DNA of 64,000 bases. Origin: Acinetobacter sp. ANC 3903. GTDB taxonomy: Bacteria > Pseudomonadota > Gammaproteobacteria > Pseudomonadales > Moraxellaceae. Each line of letters starts with the position of its first letter. Positions within the stretch are counted from its first letter, which is position 1. The DNA lies in NCBI RefSeq assembly GCF_002135315.1, contig NZ_NEGA01000001.1, positions 62,001-126,000 of the forward strand. The letters are read 5' to 3'. The notes beneath the pieces are model-generated. The model made no database searches. It saw nothing but the letters and a program-made list of their open reading frames with translations, and was not told the DNA's origin. This document shows positions 48,999 to 58,547 of this stretch, piece by piece. The position numbers and the translations under genes were made by a program.

Positions 48999-50156
48999 TT
49001 ATGCAGCTGCATTCAACTGCTGATTCAATGCCGCAATCATATCGGCACGGCTAATAATGCCGACCATTTTCTGTTTTTCCACCACGGCAATATAGTTAAA
49101 TGAGCGCTCCACAAAATACGGCACCAAGTCCTGAATCGGTTGCTCCGGTTTTACGGTCACGACCTGTCGAATCATAATATCCTTAACCTGACGCTGCCAT
49201 GTGGTTCTTAAATCGGTGGCACGCTTAAACCATTCCACCACTTCATATAAAGCCAGGGTTCCCACCAGTTGCTGCTGCGCATCAATCACAGGCAGGCTCA
49301 TTAAATTCATGTGTTTGAATTTATCCAGTGCGGAATGGATATCATCATTTTCATTTAAGCTGATCACGTTTTTGGTCATGATGTCCTGACACTTAAACAG
49401 ACTTACTCCCCGGGCATTGGCTTTCTCTTGCGCTGCCAGAATAATTTTTTGCAAGTCATATTCACTAATATCCAAAAGCTCGGTTTGCTGATCCAGCGTT
49501 GCCTGAATATCCTGCGGTTGAATGGTGACTTTCTGGGTAGGCGTTGGGTCTTTAGAACGCTGGTTGATCTGGGCCACTTGCGGATATTGTTTTCCCAGCA
49601 AGCGGTTAAATACAATCGCAATGACCAGCAACAACATGGAATTTAATAAAACCGGATAAAAAATAAAGTGATATCCTAACTCATGTACTGCTTCGCCACC
49701 CAAAACGGCAGTAATGGCCACCGCCCCACTCGGCGGATGCAATGAATCGGTGCTCATCATCAACATAATGGACAGCCCGACCGCCACACTAAAGGCTTCG
49801 GTCAGGTTTGGAATATATGCGGCACAGGTCACTCCAATAATCCCGGCAATGATATTTCCCACCACCATATTCCATGGCTGGGCCAAAGGACTGGCAGGTA
49901 CGGCAAACAGCAACACCGAAGATGCACCCATCGGCGCGATATACCATGCGTTAATATCTCCAAGCACCCACCAGCTAATAACGGAGGAAAGTGCCAGTCC
50001 CAGCAATGCACCCACACCGCACAGCAGGCGGTCTTTTAAGGGAAGCACTTTGAAATTGGGTTTTAGGGTATTCAGCCAGTCTGCTTTTGAGTGAAACACA
50101 GTGTGCCTATTTGTTGTATTGGAGTGGAAGTTCGGCATTATAAAATGCTGAGACAT
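48999..50156 (-). CDS. HPP-family membrane protein with CBS domains
   Basis: 385 residues. The N-terminal half is the HPP domain (four to six helices; STDSLHPPSGAVAITAVLGG contains the name-giving HPP), the C-terminal half has two CBS motifs (ALDKFKHMNLMSLPVIDAQQ, YFVERSFNYIAVVEKQKMVG). HPP proteins are implicated in nitrite transport in some bacteria, and CBS domains usually sense adenosine nucleotides; here neither substrate nor ligand is known. Another ATG six codons downstream is possible. It converges on the PspC gene. Confidence 0.82.
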   Translation of the reverse strand: MSQHFIMPNFHSNTTNRHTVFHSKADWLNTLKPNFKVLPLKDRLLCGVGALLGLALSSVISWWVLGDINAWYIAPMGASSVLLFAVPASPLAQPWNMVVGNIIAGIIGVTCAAYIPNLTEAFSVAVGLSIMLMMSTDSLHPPSGAVAITAVLGGEAVHELGYHFIFYPVLLNSMLLLVIAIVFNRLLGKQYPQVAQINQRSKDPTPTQKVTIQPQDIQATLDQQTELLDISEYDLQKIILAAQEKANARGVSLFKCQDIMTKNVISLNENDDIHSALDKFKHMNLMSLPVIDAQQQLVGTLALYEVVEWFKRATDLRTTWQRQVKDIMIRQVVTVKPEQPIQDLVPYFVERSFNYIAVVEKQKMVGIISRADMIAALNQQLNAAA

Positions 50157-50231
50157 GAAGGTGTATTTATTTTACATCTTATATTTATCAATTAATCTGT
50201 GAATCATTTTTTAACAGCTGATTTCTTATAA

Positions 50232-50283
50232 CCAATTTTTCTCTAATTTTAATGGATGCTACATGAGTCGCACCATATCGCAT
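50232..50283 (+). repeat. Partial duplicate of the glyQ leader and start (copy A)
   Basis: 52 bases match 51246-51297 at 51 positions, including the glyQ ATG and first codons (ATGAGTCGC...). In copy A the frame gives MSRTISHLNNVLRS then TAG at 50306-50308, so it is a dead 5' fragment of glyQ. The copies are 1014 bases apart and bracket the AT-rich gene at 50337. Confidence 0.9.
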
Positions 50284-50336
50284 CTTAATAACGTTCTAAG
50301 ATCTTAGTTACCTAATTGTTTTTCTTGGAATTTGTT

Positions 50337-51185
50337 ATGCAACTAGGTTACTACTACCTGAAAATCCTTCCTAAACTTAAAAATAAATTCATAAACAACA
50401 AAATGTTTCCTCAATTTATTACAGAACATCAATCTACAGTTTTTGCAGTTCTAACAACGTTATGGATTTTATTTGTCTTAAATTTATTAAAGACATCAAA
50501 GACACTCAAATTAGGTTTGTTCTTAATCTTTATAAGTCTTTGCTTACCACTTTTAATTTTCTATTACCAATTAAAAAATAGCCCGCCCACTATATACACC
50601 TTTAAAAAACTATGTGGGACATATGAATATAGCTCTTATGAACCGACTCGTAGAGGACGAGGTCAGTATAATTTTCACTTTAACTTAGACAACTATGGTT
50701 CTTATGAGCAATGGGCAAATCATGAAAAAATCGCACAAATAGGACAATTTCCTTTTTATAGAAATTCAGATTTAAATGCTCTTAACGAAAAACAAAAAGT
50801 TTGTATTTACGCAAGCTTCAATATTCTTAAACCCAATGTAATAGATTCAACATTAGCAATTGACCCAATTACTAAAGAATATCCTTTTGAATATAAAGTC
50901 TTTTGCGGCATACAAACAGAAAAAAAGAACTTAAAAAAAATTGATGGTCTAGATGAACAACCCTATGAAATTATTTTTGATTTAGATAATTATGGCAAAT
51001 TATCCCATACCCATTATCGAGGAAAAGATCATTTATTAGGTGACAATCAATTTACAAACACAAACCAAAAGGTGTGTTTATTAACTGAACTTCCAAAGCA
51101 TCCTACCAATGAGCAATTAACTATTAATTCAAATCACATTCTCCTTCTAGAGTTAAAAGATCAACCTAATACAAAGCTTAAGTAA
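50337..51185 (+). CDS. AT-rich orphan membrane protein inserted before glyQ
   Basis: 282 residues. Two hydrophobic helices near the N-terminus (STVFAVLTTLWILFVLNLL, LGLFLIFISLCLPLLIFYY), then a soluble domain with repeated RG-rich and NLDNYG motifs (FHFNLDNYGSYEQW, IIFDLDNYGKLSHT) that look like an internal duplication of a beta-rich module, plus cysteines in KLCGTYEYSSY, KVCIYASF, VFCGIQTE and KVCLLTEL. Start chosen at ATG 50337 with GGA eight bases upstream, not at the upstream TTG. No family recognised. Base composition is clearly more AT-rich than glyQS. The flanking duplication of the glyQ start indicates an insertion. Confidence 0.6.
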   Translation: MQLGYYYLKILPKLKNKFINNKMFPQFITEHQSTVFAVLTTLWILFVLNLLKTSKTLKLGLFLIFISLCLPLLIFYYQLKNSPPTIYTFKKLCGTYEYSSYEPTRRGRGQYNFHFNLDNYGSYEQWANHEKIAQIGQFPFYRNSDLNALNEKQKVCIYASFNILKPNVIDSTLAIDPITKEYPFEYKVFCGIQTEKKNLKKIDGLDEQPYEIIFDLDNYGKLSHTHYRGKDHLLGDNQFTNTNQKVCLLTELPKHPTNEQLTINSNHILLLELKDQPNTKLK

Positions 51186-51211
51186 AATATCAATAACCTT
51201 TGATAAGACCT

Positions 51212-51240
51212 TTGCCACTCCCCTACAAAATCCTTATACT
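51212..51240 (+). promoter_or_regulatory. Probable sigma70 promoter of glyQS
   Basis: TTGCCA and TATACT separated by 17 bases, 37 bases before the glyQ ATG. It lies just downstream of the AT-rich orphan gene and so could drive glyQS despite the insertion. Confidence 0.7.
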
Positions 51241-51245
51241 TAGAG

Positions 51246-51297
51246 CCAATTTTTCTCTAATTTTAATGGATGCTACATGAGTCGCGCCATATCGCAT
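51246..51297 (+). repeat. Intact copy of the duplicated glyQ leader and start (copy B)
   Basis: Matches copy A (50232-50283) at 51 of 52 positions; here it continues into the full glyQ gene. Confidence 0.9.
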
Positions 51298-52266
51298 ATT
51301 GATACATTTCAAGGCTTAATTCTTGCCTTACAAAACTACTGGGCTGAACAAGGTTGTGTGGTGTTACAACCTTACGATATGGAAATGGGGGCAGGGACAT
51401 TCCACACTGCAACTTTCCTTCGTGCTTTAGGGCCAGAAACATGGAACGCGGCTTACGTACAACCTTCACGTCGTCCTAAAGATGGCCGTTATGGTGAAAA
51501 CCCGAACCGTTTACAACACTACTATCAGTTCCAGGTGGTGCTTAAGCCAAACCCGGACAATATCCAGCAGCTTTATCTCGATTCCTTAGAAGCCATTGGT
51601 ATTGATACCCTGACTCACGACATTCGTTTTGTTGAAGATAACTGGGAATCACCAACACTTGGCGCTTGGGGCTTGGGCTGGGAAGTTTGGCTTAACGGTA
51701 TGGAAGTGACTCAGTTCACTTACTTCCAGCAAGTCGGTGGTGTTGAATGTTACCCAGTAACAGGTGAAATCACTTACGGTCTTGAACGTCTTGCGATGTA
51801 CCTTCAAGGTGTAGACTCAGTGTACGACTTAGTTTGGACTAAAGGTCAGTTTGGTACTGTAACTTACGGTGACGTATTCCATCAGAACGAAGTTGAGCAA
51901 TCAACTTATAACTTTGAATATGCCAACGTTGAAAAAATGTTTGAACTGTTCGACTTCTACGAAGCTGAAGCGACACGTTTAATCGAAGCTGAACTTCCAC
52001 TTCCTGCATATGAACAAGTAATCAAAGCATCACATAGTTTTAACTTGCTGGATGCTCGCGGTGCGATTTCTGTGACTGAACGTCAGCGTTATATTTTACG
52101 TGTACGTACTTTGGCACGTTCAATTGCAACAAGTTATGTGGCAGCACGTGCGAAGCTTGGTTTCCCAATGGCTGAACCTGAACTTCGTGATGAAGTGTTG
52201 GCGCAGTTAAAAGCACAAGTTGAAGCAGAAGCAGCTCAAGCAGAAAAAGCAGCGGAGAACAAATAA
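51277..52266 (+). CDS. glyQ: Glycyl-tRNA synthetase alpha subunit
   Basis: 329 residues of the alpha2beta2-type GlyRS. Motifs: [79 protein letters not shown] and [16 protein letters not shown] (class II active site). Charges tRNA-Gly together with GlyS. A GGATG site precedes the ATG. The stop overlaps the glyS start by one base. Confidence 0.97.
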   Translation: MSRAISHIDTFQGLILALQNYWAEQGCVVLQPYDMEMGAGTFHTATFLRALGPETWNAAYVQPSRRPKDGRYGENPNRLQHYYQFQVVLKPNPDNIQQLYLDSLEAIGIDTLTHDIRFVEDNWESPTLGAWGLGWEVWLNGMEVTQFTYFQQVGGVECYPVTGEITYGLERLAMYLQGVDSVYDLVWTKGQFGTVTYGDVFHQNEVEQSTYNFEYANVEKMFELFDFYEAEATRLIEAELPLPAYEQVIKASHSFNLLDARGAISVTERQRYILRVRTLARSIATSYVAARAKLGFPMAEPELRDEVLAQLKAQVEAEAAQAEKAAENK

Positions 52267-54335
52267 TGTCTAAACATACTGTTTTATTTGAACTTGGCTG
52301 TGAAGAACTTCCACCAAAAAGCTTAAAAAAATTACGTGATGCACTGCATGCAGAAACGGTTAAAGGCTTAAAAGATGCTGGTCTTGCATTCGACTCAATC
52401 GAAGCCTATGCAGCGCCACGTCGTTTGGCATTAAAAATTGTCAATGTTGATGGTGCTCAAGCAGATACGCAAAAACGTTTTGACGGCCCTGCTGTGCAAG
52501 CGGCATATGATGCTGAAGGCAAACCGACTCGTGCACTTGAAGGCTTTATGCGTGGTCAAGGCATCACCGCGGATCAAGTATCGACGTTTAAAGCTGGTAA
52601 AGTTGAAAAAGTGTGCTACTTGAAAGATGTGAAAGGTCAAAGCCTTGACGTTTTACTGCCACAAATTTTACAAGCAGCTTTAGATAACCTGCCAATTGCA
52701 AAACGCATGCGTTCAGCGGCAAGCCGTACCGAATTCGTACGTCCGGTAAAATGGGTTGTGTTGCTTAAAGATAACGATGTGATTGATGCAACAATTCAGG
52801 ATCACAAAGCAGGCAACGTGACTTTCGGTCATCGTTTCCATGCACCTGAAGCAATCACTTTAACGCATGCTGATGAATACTTAGCGAAGTTAAAAGCAGC
52901 TCACGTTGTGGCTTCTTTTGAAGAGCGTCAAGCAATCATCGACGGTCAAGTAAAAGCATTGGCTGATGAAGTGAATGCCATTGCCATTGTGCCAGCAGAT
53001 CTTCGTGACGAAGTAACAGCACTTGTAGAATGGCCTGTTGCACTTCGTGCAAGCTTTGAAGAACGTTTCCTTGCTGTACCGCAAGAAGCGCTTATTACAA
53101 CGATGCAGGACAACCAGAAGTATTTCTGTTTGGTAAATGCTGACAACAAACTTCAACCGTACTTCATTACTGTTTCAAATATTGAGTCTAAAGATCCGGC
53201 TCAAATTATTGAAGGTAATGAGAAAGTGGTTCGTCCACGTTTGTCTGATGCTGAATTCTTCTTCTTGCAAGACCAAAAGCAACTGCTTGCATCACGTAAA
53301 GAAAAACTGGCGAACATGGTATTCCAGGCTGAATTGGGTACTTTGTGGAACAAGTCTGAACGTATTGCAAAATTGGCTGTTGCGCTTGCACCAATTACAG
53401 GTGCTTCGGCTTCCGATGCTGAAAAAGCTGCCCTTCTTGCAAAATGCGACTTAACTTCTGAACTGGTTGGTGAATTCCCAGAACTTCAAGGCATCGCGGG
53501 TACTTACTACGCACGCATTGAAGGCGAAAATGATGAAGTTGCAGAAGCGCTAGGCGAGCAATATCTTCCTAAATTCGCAGGTGACGTTTTACCTAAAACC
53601 AAAACAGGTACAACCATTGCCCTTGCCGACCGTTTAGATACCTTGACCGGTATTTTTGGTATTGGTCAAGCACCTACAGGTTCTAAAGACCCGTTTGCAC
53701 TGCGTCGTTCTGCAATTGGTATTCTGCGTTTAGTGACTGAAAATGAGCTTGATGTTTCAATTGAAGATTTGATCAAACTTGCTTTAGCTGCCTATGGCGA
53801 TGTATTAAAAGATCATGCTAAGACTTTAAATGATGCGGTTGCATTCCTTGAAGGTCGTTACCGTGCGAAATACGAAGACCAAGGCGTGGCTGTAGATGTC
53901 ATTCAAGCTGTTCAAGCCTTGTCACCAAAATCACCGCTTGATTTTGACAAGCGTGTAAATGCGGTAAATCACTTCCGTGCATTGCCTGAAGCTGCTGCTT
54001 TAGCTGCTGCAAATAAGCGTGTTGCGAATATCTTGGCTAAAGAAGCTGAGCCTACAGGTGCGGTAGTTGAAACGAACCTGGTTGAAGATGCTGAAAAAGC
54101 ATTATTCGCTGAACTTGCGAAAATTACACCTGTGGTTGAGCCATTATTTGCTGCCAAAGACTACACAGCTGCGCTTTCTGCTTTAGCTGCACTTCGTGCA
54201 CCAGTTGATGCATTCTTTGACGGTGTAATGGTAATGGCAGATGATGTTGAATTGAAAGCAAACCGTTTACGTTTACTTGCTCAGTTACGTGGCTTGTTTA
54301 CAGCAGTTGCGGATATTTCTGTGCTTCAGCATTAA
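52266..54335 (+). CDS. glyS: Glycyl-tRNA synthetase beta subunit
   Basis: 689 residues. N-terminal [20 protein letters not shown] and [11 protein letters not shown], central [49 protein letters not shown] and [18 protein letters not shown], and a C-terminal DALR-type anticodon-binding region ([20 protein letters not shown]). Binds tRNA-Gly and supports GlyQ. TAATG coupling with glyQ. Length normal. Confidence 0.97.
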   Translation: MSKHTVLFELGCEELPPKSLKKLRDALHAETVKGLKDAGLAFDSIEAYAAPRRLALKIVNVDGAQADTQKRFDGPAVQAAYDAEGKPTRALEGFMRGQGITADQVSTFKAGKVEKVCYLKDVKGQSLDVLLPQILQAALDNLPIAKRMRSAASRTEFVRPVKWVVLLKDNDVIDATIQDHKAGNVTFGHRFHAPEAITLTHADEYLAKLKAAHVVASFEERQAIIDGQVKALADEVNAIAIVPADLRDEVTALVEWPVALRASFEERFLAVPQEALITTMQDNQKYFCLVNADNKLQPYFITVSNIESKDPAQIIEGNEKVVRPRLSDAEFFFLQDQKQLLASRKEKLANMVFQAELGTLWNKSERIAKLAVALAPITGASASDAEKAALLAKCDLTSELVGEFPELQGIAGTYYARIEGENDEVAEALGEQYLPKFAGDVLPKTKTGTTIALADRLDTLTGIFGIGQAPTGSKDPFALRRSAIGILRLVTENELDVSIEDLIKLALAAYGDVLKDHAKTLNDAVAFLEGRYRAKYEDQGVAVDVIQAVQALSPKSPLDFDKRVNAVNHFRALPEAAALAAANKRVANILAKEAEPTGAVVETNLVEDAEKALFAELAKITPVVEPLFAAKDYTAALSALAALRAPVDAFFDGVMVMADDVELKANRLRLLAQLRGLFTAVADISVLQH

Positions 54336-54350
54336 GCTCTGATTGAAATA

Positions 54351-54376
54351 AAAAACCCGCTTTAAAGCGGGTTTTT
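54351..54376. terminator. Bidirectional terminator between glyS and the helicase gene
   Basis: A nearly perfect palindrome AAAAACCCGCTTT/AAAGCGGGTTTTT; convergent genes on both sides. Confidence 0.9.
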
Positions 54377-55466
54377 AATATATTGGAAATTTGTCACTGT
54401 AATTATTTAAAGATTTATCAGCAACTAATATACCCAAACTTAACTTAGGACGAGTAAGACCTACATACAATTTAGCTCTTGTTGCATCAGCAAGTTTATG
54501 ATTATGGTTCAATAGCCATTGAATCATTTCTTGAGTCGGATACAATAAAACCCTATCCAAAGTTAAACCTTTTGCTACACCCATATTCATAAAAGAGTAA
54601 TTAGTATTCACTTTAGTTGCCGCCGTCAAACGTAATTGAACAGGTGAATATTGTTTTAAATAATCTTCTGCTTTACTTTTGGGAATAATATAAACTCCTA
54701 AATGTTCGTCATTTTCTATGCAACAATCACAAGGTAATGTAGGTTTATAAGCTGTATAAAGAAGAGAAGATAAATCACAAATTACTTTTTCATTCCGATG
54801 AGAACAATTCAGTATCTCTTCATCTAGGTCACACAAATCAGTCCAAAATTTCTCGTAGAAGAGTTTTATACCACCATTATTGTAAGGTCTATATTTAGGT
54901 AAATTATTTGTAGAATATGTACATTGTCTTGGATCACCAACAAGTAGAACATTATCAACAGAATTCAAAATATTAGTAACCACATCGAAATCATATCCTG
55001 ATAGATCTTGAACTTCATCAATATAAATATGCTTATAAATTCTAGATAGCCTATCGAAAATTAAATTAGGTCTAGATTCATGAGTTTTAGCAATAATTTT
55101 AGCAAGTTTGTCGGAATAAATTTTCCTGTCTTTTGTAAAATAGTGACTTAAAGAATTCTCTTTTGTTTTAAGCGCTGATTGACCACCTTCTATATACATA
55201 AATCCAATTTTCGAATTATATAAACTTTCAGCTAATACACATTGGTATGGTCTAAAACAATCATTCAAAAGAAAATCAAACCATGTTTTAATAACTATAT
55301 TAAAAGGTATAAAACCATATTCTCTAATGATTTTTTTCTTAATCTCAACACTATTTTCAATAGTAAATGTAGTGATCAATATTTTTTCATTACTTATATG
55401 TTTTGTCTGATTTATTAGATATGTTGTCTTACCTGCCCCTGCTGCTGCAATCATTAATTTTTTCAT
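54375..55466 (-). CDS. Compact UvrD-like helicase (GajB-like partner of the OLD nuclease)
   Basis: 363 residues with superfamily 1A helicase motifs in order: Walker A AAAGAGKTTYLI (about residues 7-18), IYIDEVQDLSGYDFDV (motif II), VLLVGDPRQCTYS (III), CSHRNEKVICDLSSLLY (IV), MGVAKGLTLDRVLLYPTQ (V) and AKLYVGLTRPK (VI). The usual large 1B and 2B subdomains are much reduced, and it is shorter than the GajB I know from Bacillus (about 490 residues). Its ATG overlaps the stop of the OLD gene (ATGA), so the two are translationally coupled. In Gabija the helicase senses DNA ends or nucleotides and aids the nuclease; that role is inferred. Confidence 0.78.
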   Translation of the reverse strand: MKKLMIAAAGAGKTTYLINQTKHISNEKILITTFTIENSVEIKKKIIREYGFIPFNIVIKTWFDFLLNDCFRPYQCVLAESLYNSKIGFMYIEGGQSALKTKENSLSHYFTKDRKIYSDKLAKIIAKTHESRPNLIFDRLSRIYKHIYIDEVQDLSGYDFDVVTNILNSVDNVLLVGDPRQCTYSTNNLPKYRPYNNGGIKLFYEKFWTDLCDLDEEILNCSHRNEKVICDLSSLLYTAYKPTLPCDCCIENDEHLGVYIIPKSKAEDYLKQYSPVQLRLTAATKVNTNYSFMNMGVAKGLTLDRVLLYPTQEMIQWLLNHNHKLADATRAKLYVGLTRPKLSLGILVADKSLNNYSDKFPIY

Positions 55467-57091
55467 GATCGACACCATTCAACCACATCTTTAATATAAT
55501 TTGGATACTGTAGTTCTTCTTCTGATTCAAACAATTTTAATGCCCAATCTGTCTTTGCACCTATCATAAAATCTTTTATAGCATCGAAATTGTGATCTCC
55601 ATTAAATCCTATGACGCGGGCTAATTTAGCAAGATCTGAACGATTAGCATCAACAAATTGTGGCTCTAGTGTATTGAATTCTTCTCTAACATCGGCACTG
55701 ATTTTGATATATGGAATGTTTAAATAATCTCTATACTTATTTAAAATTTTCTCTTGGTATTTACCGTCATTATCAGTAATTACAGCTACAGGCTTGTTTA
55801 CTAATTTAGCTATTTCTAAAAATCGCTTAAAAGCTAATCCTGCGACACTAATTACATCAATACTATCCTCAATAGGCAATCTTCTTGCATTTTGGTGCAT
55901 ATATATCTTTTGAAACACCAACTCATCTGATGGTCCTTCAACTAAAACAGCTTTTTTACTTAGAATTAATCTCAGTGTATTATACCCAGCCAATTTTTGA
56001 AAATATTGATACGTATCTTGCGGTAAATCCCTAAAGAATCTCGTCTGCTTGTTATCAACTAAAATTAAATTTTCTAAGCCTAATTTATTTGATACAAAAC
56101 TACTATGTGTAGAAATAATAATTTGCTTATCAGTACCATTTTCTTTAATTTGTTTAATAAGTGCGTTCAATTTAGTATGTGAAAGATGATTTTCTGGCTC
56201 TTCTATCAGAATTAAATTTTTATCTTTTACATGTGAATGTGCTAAAGCTAAATTTGTCTTAACTATACACTGCTCGCCTTTTCCAATTTGATTAAACGGA
56301 ATATTATTAAAATTAGTAGTGAGTTGACTATCCCATGAATTATTTGAGCTAAGATCTACTGTAATAGAAAGTTGCTTATCAGATATAGGAATACTCTCTG
56401 TAATTTTGCTATTTAAAGCAATAATACTGTTATCCTCATTAAAGCTTTGCTTTAATTTTCTATAAGCTTGAGCTAAACCAATTTTTTCTTGTTGCTCCAA
56501 GCCATCTTTAATAATTTTTGATAAATATATATCTGAACCATTTTTAAAATTTGAATTAGAAGAATCAATTAAGACTGATTTAATAGGTATAGTCCTATTA
56601 ATCACTGTTTTTCTAGCAAAAGATTGCCACTCAACATGAAAGTACTCAATTGGTATTGAAGTTTGAGGCTCCTGTAAAGAAATTAAATCTTGATATAGAT
56701 CAGAATAAGTATCATCAAGTTTAAATTCGAAACGCACACCTTGTGCTTTTGGATTACGATCTGAATTTAGAGACCCTTCAAATTCTGCTAATTCGTCACT
56801 ATTTTGAAAATAAACTTCTATTAACATTTCAGGTAAAGGTATTTTAGGATCTGTAACAACTGTATCTAAATAATTCTTCACAATTTCAAAATTGAATAAA
56901 TATTGATGAAATTCCTTCTTTAATGGCTTTCCATTCAAATAACCTGAAAGGCATAAATGTATAGCTTCTAAGATTGTAGATTTTCCTGCCTCATTGTCTC
57001 CAACAAGAATATTCAAGCCATCATTAAACTCTATGACCGTACGGTCTTTAAAACTTTTGTAATTTTGAATTACGAGTTTCTGAATTTTCAA
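55463..57091 (-). CDS. OLD-family ATPase-TOPRIM nuclease (GajA-like)
   Basis: 542 residues. N-terminal ABC-type ATPase: Walker A GDNEAGKST (residues 31-39), signature QIGKGEQCIVKTN, Walker B NLILIEEPENHLSHT (about 295), D-loop/H-loop QIIISTHSSFVSNK. C-terminal TOPRIM: KAVLVEGPSDELVFQKIY (about 384, Glu) and PVAVITDNDGKYQEK (about 440, DxD-type). Class 2 OLD proteins pair with a UvrD-like helicase as here and form Gabija. TTG start with GGGGGA six bases upstream; an upstream ATG is out of frame. Strongly AT-rich compared with glyS, so probably acquired. DNA nicking of phage genomes is the expected role. Confidence 0.82.
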   Translation of the reverse strand: MKIQKLVIQNYKSFKDRTVIEFNDGLNILVGDNEAGKSTILEAIHLCLSGYLNGKPLKKEFHQYLFNFEIVKNYLDTVVTDPKIPLPEMLIEVYFQNSDELAEFEGSLNSDRNPKAQGVRFEFKLDDTYSDLYQDLISLQEPQTSIPIEYFHVEWQSFARKTVINRTIPIKSVLIDSSNSNFKNGSDIYLSKIIKDGLEQQEKIGLAQAYRKLKQSFNEDNSIIALNSKITESIPISDKQLSITVDLSSNNSWDSQLTTNFNNIPFNQIGKGEQCIVKTNLALAHSHVKDKNLILIEEPENHLSHTKLNALIKQIKENGTDKQIIISTHSSFVSNKLGLENLILVDNKQTRFFRDLPQDTYQYFQKLAGYNTLRLILSKKAVLVEGPSDELVFQKIYMHQNARRLPIEDSIDVISVAGLAFKRFLEIAKLVNKPVAVITDNDGKYQEKILNKYRDYLNIPYIKISADVREEFNTLEPQFVDANRSDLAKLARVIGFNGDHNFDAIKDFMIGAKTDWALKLFESEEELQYPNYIKDVVEWCRS

Positions 57092-57236
57092 AACTTTCCC
57101 CCATTTATAAATAATTTATGAATATTTTTTAATTTTGAATTTATTATATTTTTTATCACTAGTCTATATAACTTATAGTCAAGACTTTCTGAATTCCCTA
57201 TACTCAAACTAACAACACTCAACAAGAAAGAATCAT

Positions 57237-57626
57237 ATGAAATTTAAAACACTTATTTTGACTGGTCTTGCGGGTATTGCTGTTACGGCGTGTACAACTA
57301 CTCCTACTATTCCCACACTTGAAACAGGTGTCTTACAAGAAGTTCAAAATCTGGAAGTCTATCCAAACACCACCGACAACAAAGCTAAACTGACCAAATT
57401 CATCGACAAATGCGTGATTGAATTTACCGGCAACCTGCAAGCTGGCAAAGCTATAGAACACTGGTCATTTAAGGGCAATACCTTAATTACTGGCGGTTCG
57501 GCAGTCTTTGCTCAAGATGGAACAAGTACCGCTCAAAACTTTGACCTGAATGATGCAGCTGTACAAAAAAACTTCCTTGCACTACGCCATCATTTTCATA
57601 AAGATGCTTTAGCACAATGTAACTAA
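57237..57626 (+). CDS. Small putative lipoprotein
   Basis: 129 residues with a lipoprotein signal (MKFKTLILTGLAGIAVTAC, Cys19). The mature protein contains KAKLTKFIDKCVIEFTGNLQ and a HHFHKDALAQCN end with two further cysteines that could form a disulphide. Base composition returns to the core level, marking the end of the AT-rich island. Function unknown. Monocistronic. Confidence 0.72.
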   Translation: MKFKTLILTGLAGIAVTACTTTPTIPTLETGVLQEVQNLEVYPNTTDNKAKLTKFIDKCVIEFTGNLQAGKAIEHWSFKGNTLITGGSAVFAQDGTSTAQNFDLNDAAVQKNFLALRHHFHKDALAQCN

Positions 57627-57986
57627 AACACCCAGAATCACTGATACTACTTCGACTCGGTGATTCTTCTCTTCCCTACAATACAAAGCCATTCATTAGT
57701 TCCATTTCCATTCAAATACCGTTTATCGTTATTCATCTTAAGATGTTACATATCAATACTTTGTATCCAAGCTCACTCCTGATTTTTGAAAAAAAATTTA
57801 AAATTCAAAAACTAAAAAAAGACAGCTGAAAATCACATTCACATATTTGTCCAAATTGTTAATTCGGTGTTGCTAAAACGTTGGAATTTATTCTTAAATT
57901 CGGAATTTTAAGATTTAACCCATTAAGATAATGATCGTATAACTCGGTAAATACTCGGGTTTTATCATGCAAGGATAAATCGAGCT
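57627..57986. other. Gap with a terminator-like hairpin
   Basis: 360 bases. An AGAATCAC/GTGATTCT stem at 57634-57667 with an 18-base loop is followed by TCTCTT and is probably the terminator of the lipoprotein gene. The rest is AT-rich and must hold the promoter of the next gene; AAGGAT lies near its ATG. Confidence 0.5.
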
Positions 57987-58343
57987 ATGAAAACAATCAG
58001 AACAATAGTGATTAGCACTGCACTTTTAGCTTGTACCTCTCTTTTTGCCAACCCCAGCACCAAAGCAACTTCAGAGCTAAAAGCCCAACCCAGTGATCAA
58101 AATACTGCTGACAAAGTGGATAACGTTAAAAAAGGGATGAATAAAACTCGGACTTCGAGCAAAAACTCCCGAGAGAATACTCAAAACTTTGCCAGTAAAA
58201 ACGCCCAACAAAGCAAAAATATTAACAATTCACACCCAAGCAATATGGATATTAATGGTAAAACTCATGCAGAGCTGGATACTTACTCAGGAAAAATGCA
58301 TTCAGGACTTACGATCGAAACACCAAGTAATGAGGACGAGTAA
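57987..58343 (+). CDS. Small exported Ser/Asn/Lys-rich protein
   Basis: 118 residues. A signal peptide (MKTIRTIVISTALLACTSLF, then ANPST) is followed by a hydrophilic, low-complexity sequence rich in Ser, Asn, Lys and Thr (KNSRENTQNFASKNAQQSKN). The LLAC could be a lipobox; signal peptidase I cleavage after FA is also possible. No recognised domain. AAGGAT precedes the ATG. Confidence 0.65.
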   Translation: MKTIRTIVISTALLACTSLFANPSTKATSELKAQPSDQNTADKVDNVKKGMNKTRTSSKNSRENTQNFASKNAQQSKNINNSHPSNMDINGKTHAELDTYSGKMHSGLTIETPSNEDE

Positions 58344-58365
58344 ATCCCTAGTTCAGCCCTCTTGG

Positions 58366-58392
58366 AAAAGCCCATCTCTATGGGCTTTTTTC
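58366..58392 (+). terminator. Terminator after the Ser/Asn-rich gene
   Basis: The stem AAAAGCCCA/TGGGCTTTT with a 6-base loop, then TT. Confidence 0.88.
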
Positions 58393-58547
58393 TTGCTGGA
58401 TGAATTGTAGATATATCTCAAATGTAATAAATCTGTATTAATTTAGCCACATTTCACATTTTAAACCCAATTCACTCTTAGAATAAAATCAAACAGATCA
58501 TATTGAAACGAATTAAAGCCATCGCTAAAACAGGAATAAAACCCACA

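Noticed and set aside
54375..57091. Reading the OLD/UvrD pair as PARIS or as ordinary RecF/UvrD repair genes
   Set aside because: PARIS lacks a UvrD helicase, and RecF lacks a TOPRIM domain; the TOPRIM motifs and ATGA coupling favour the Gabija-like reading.
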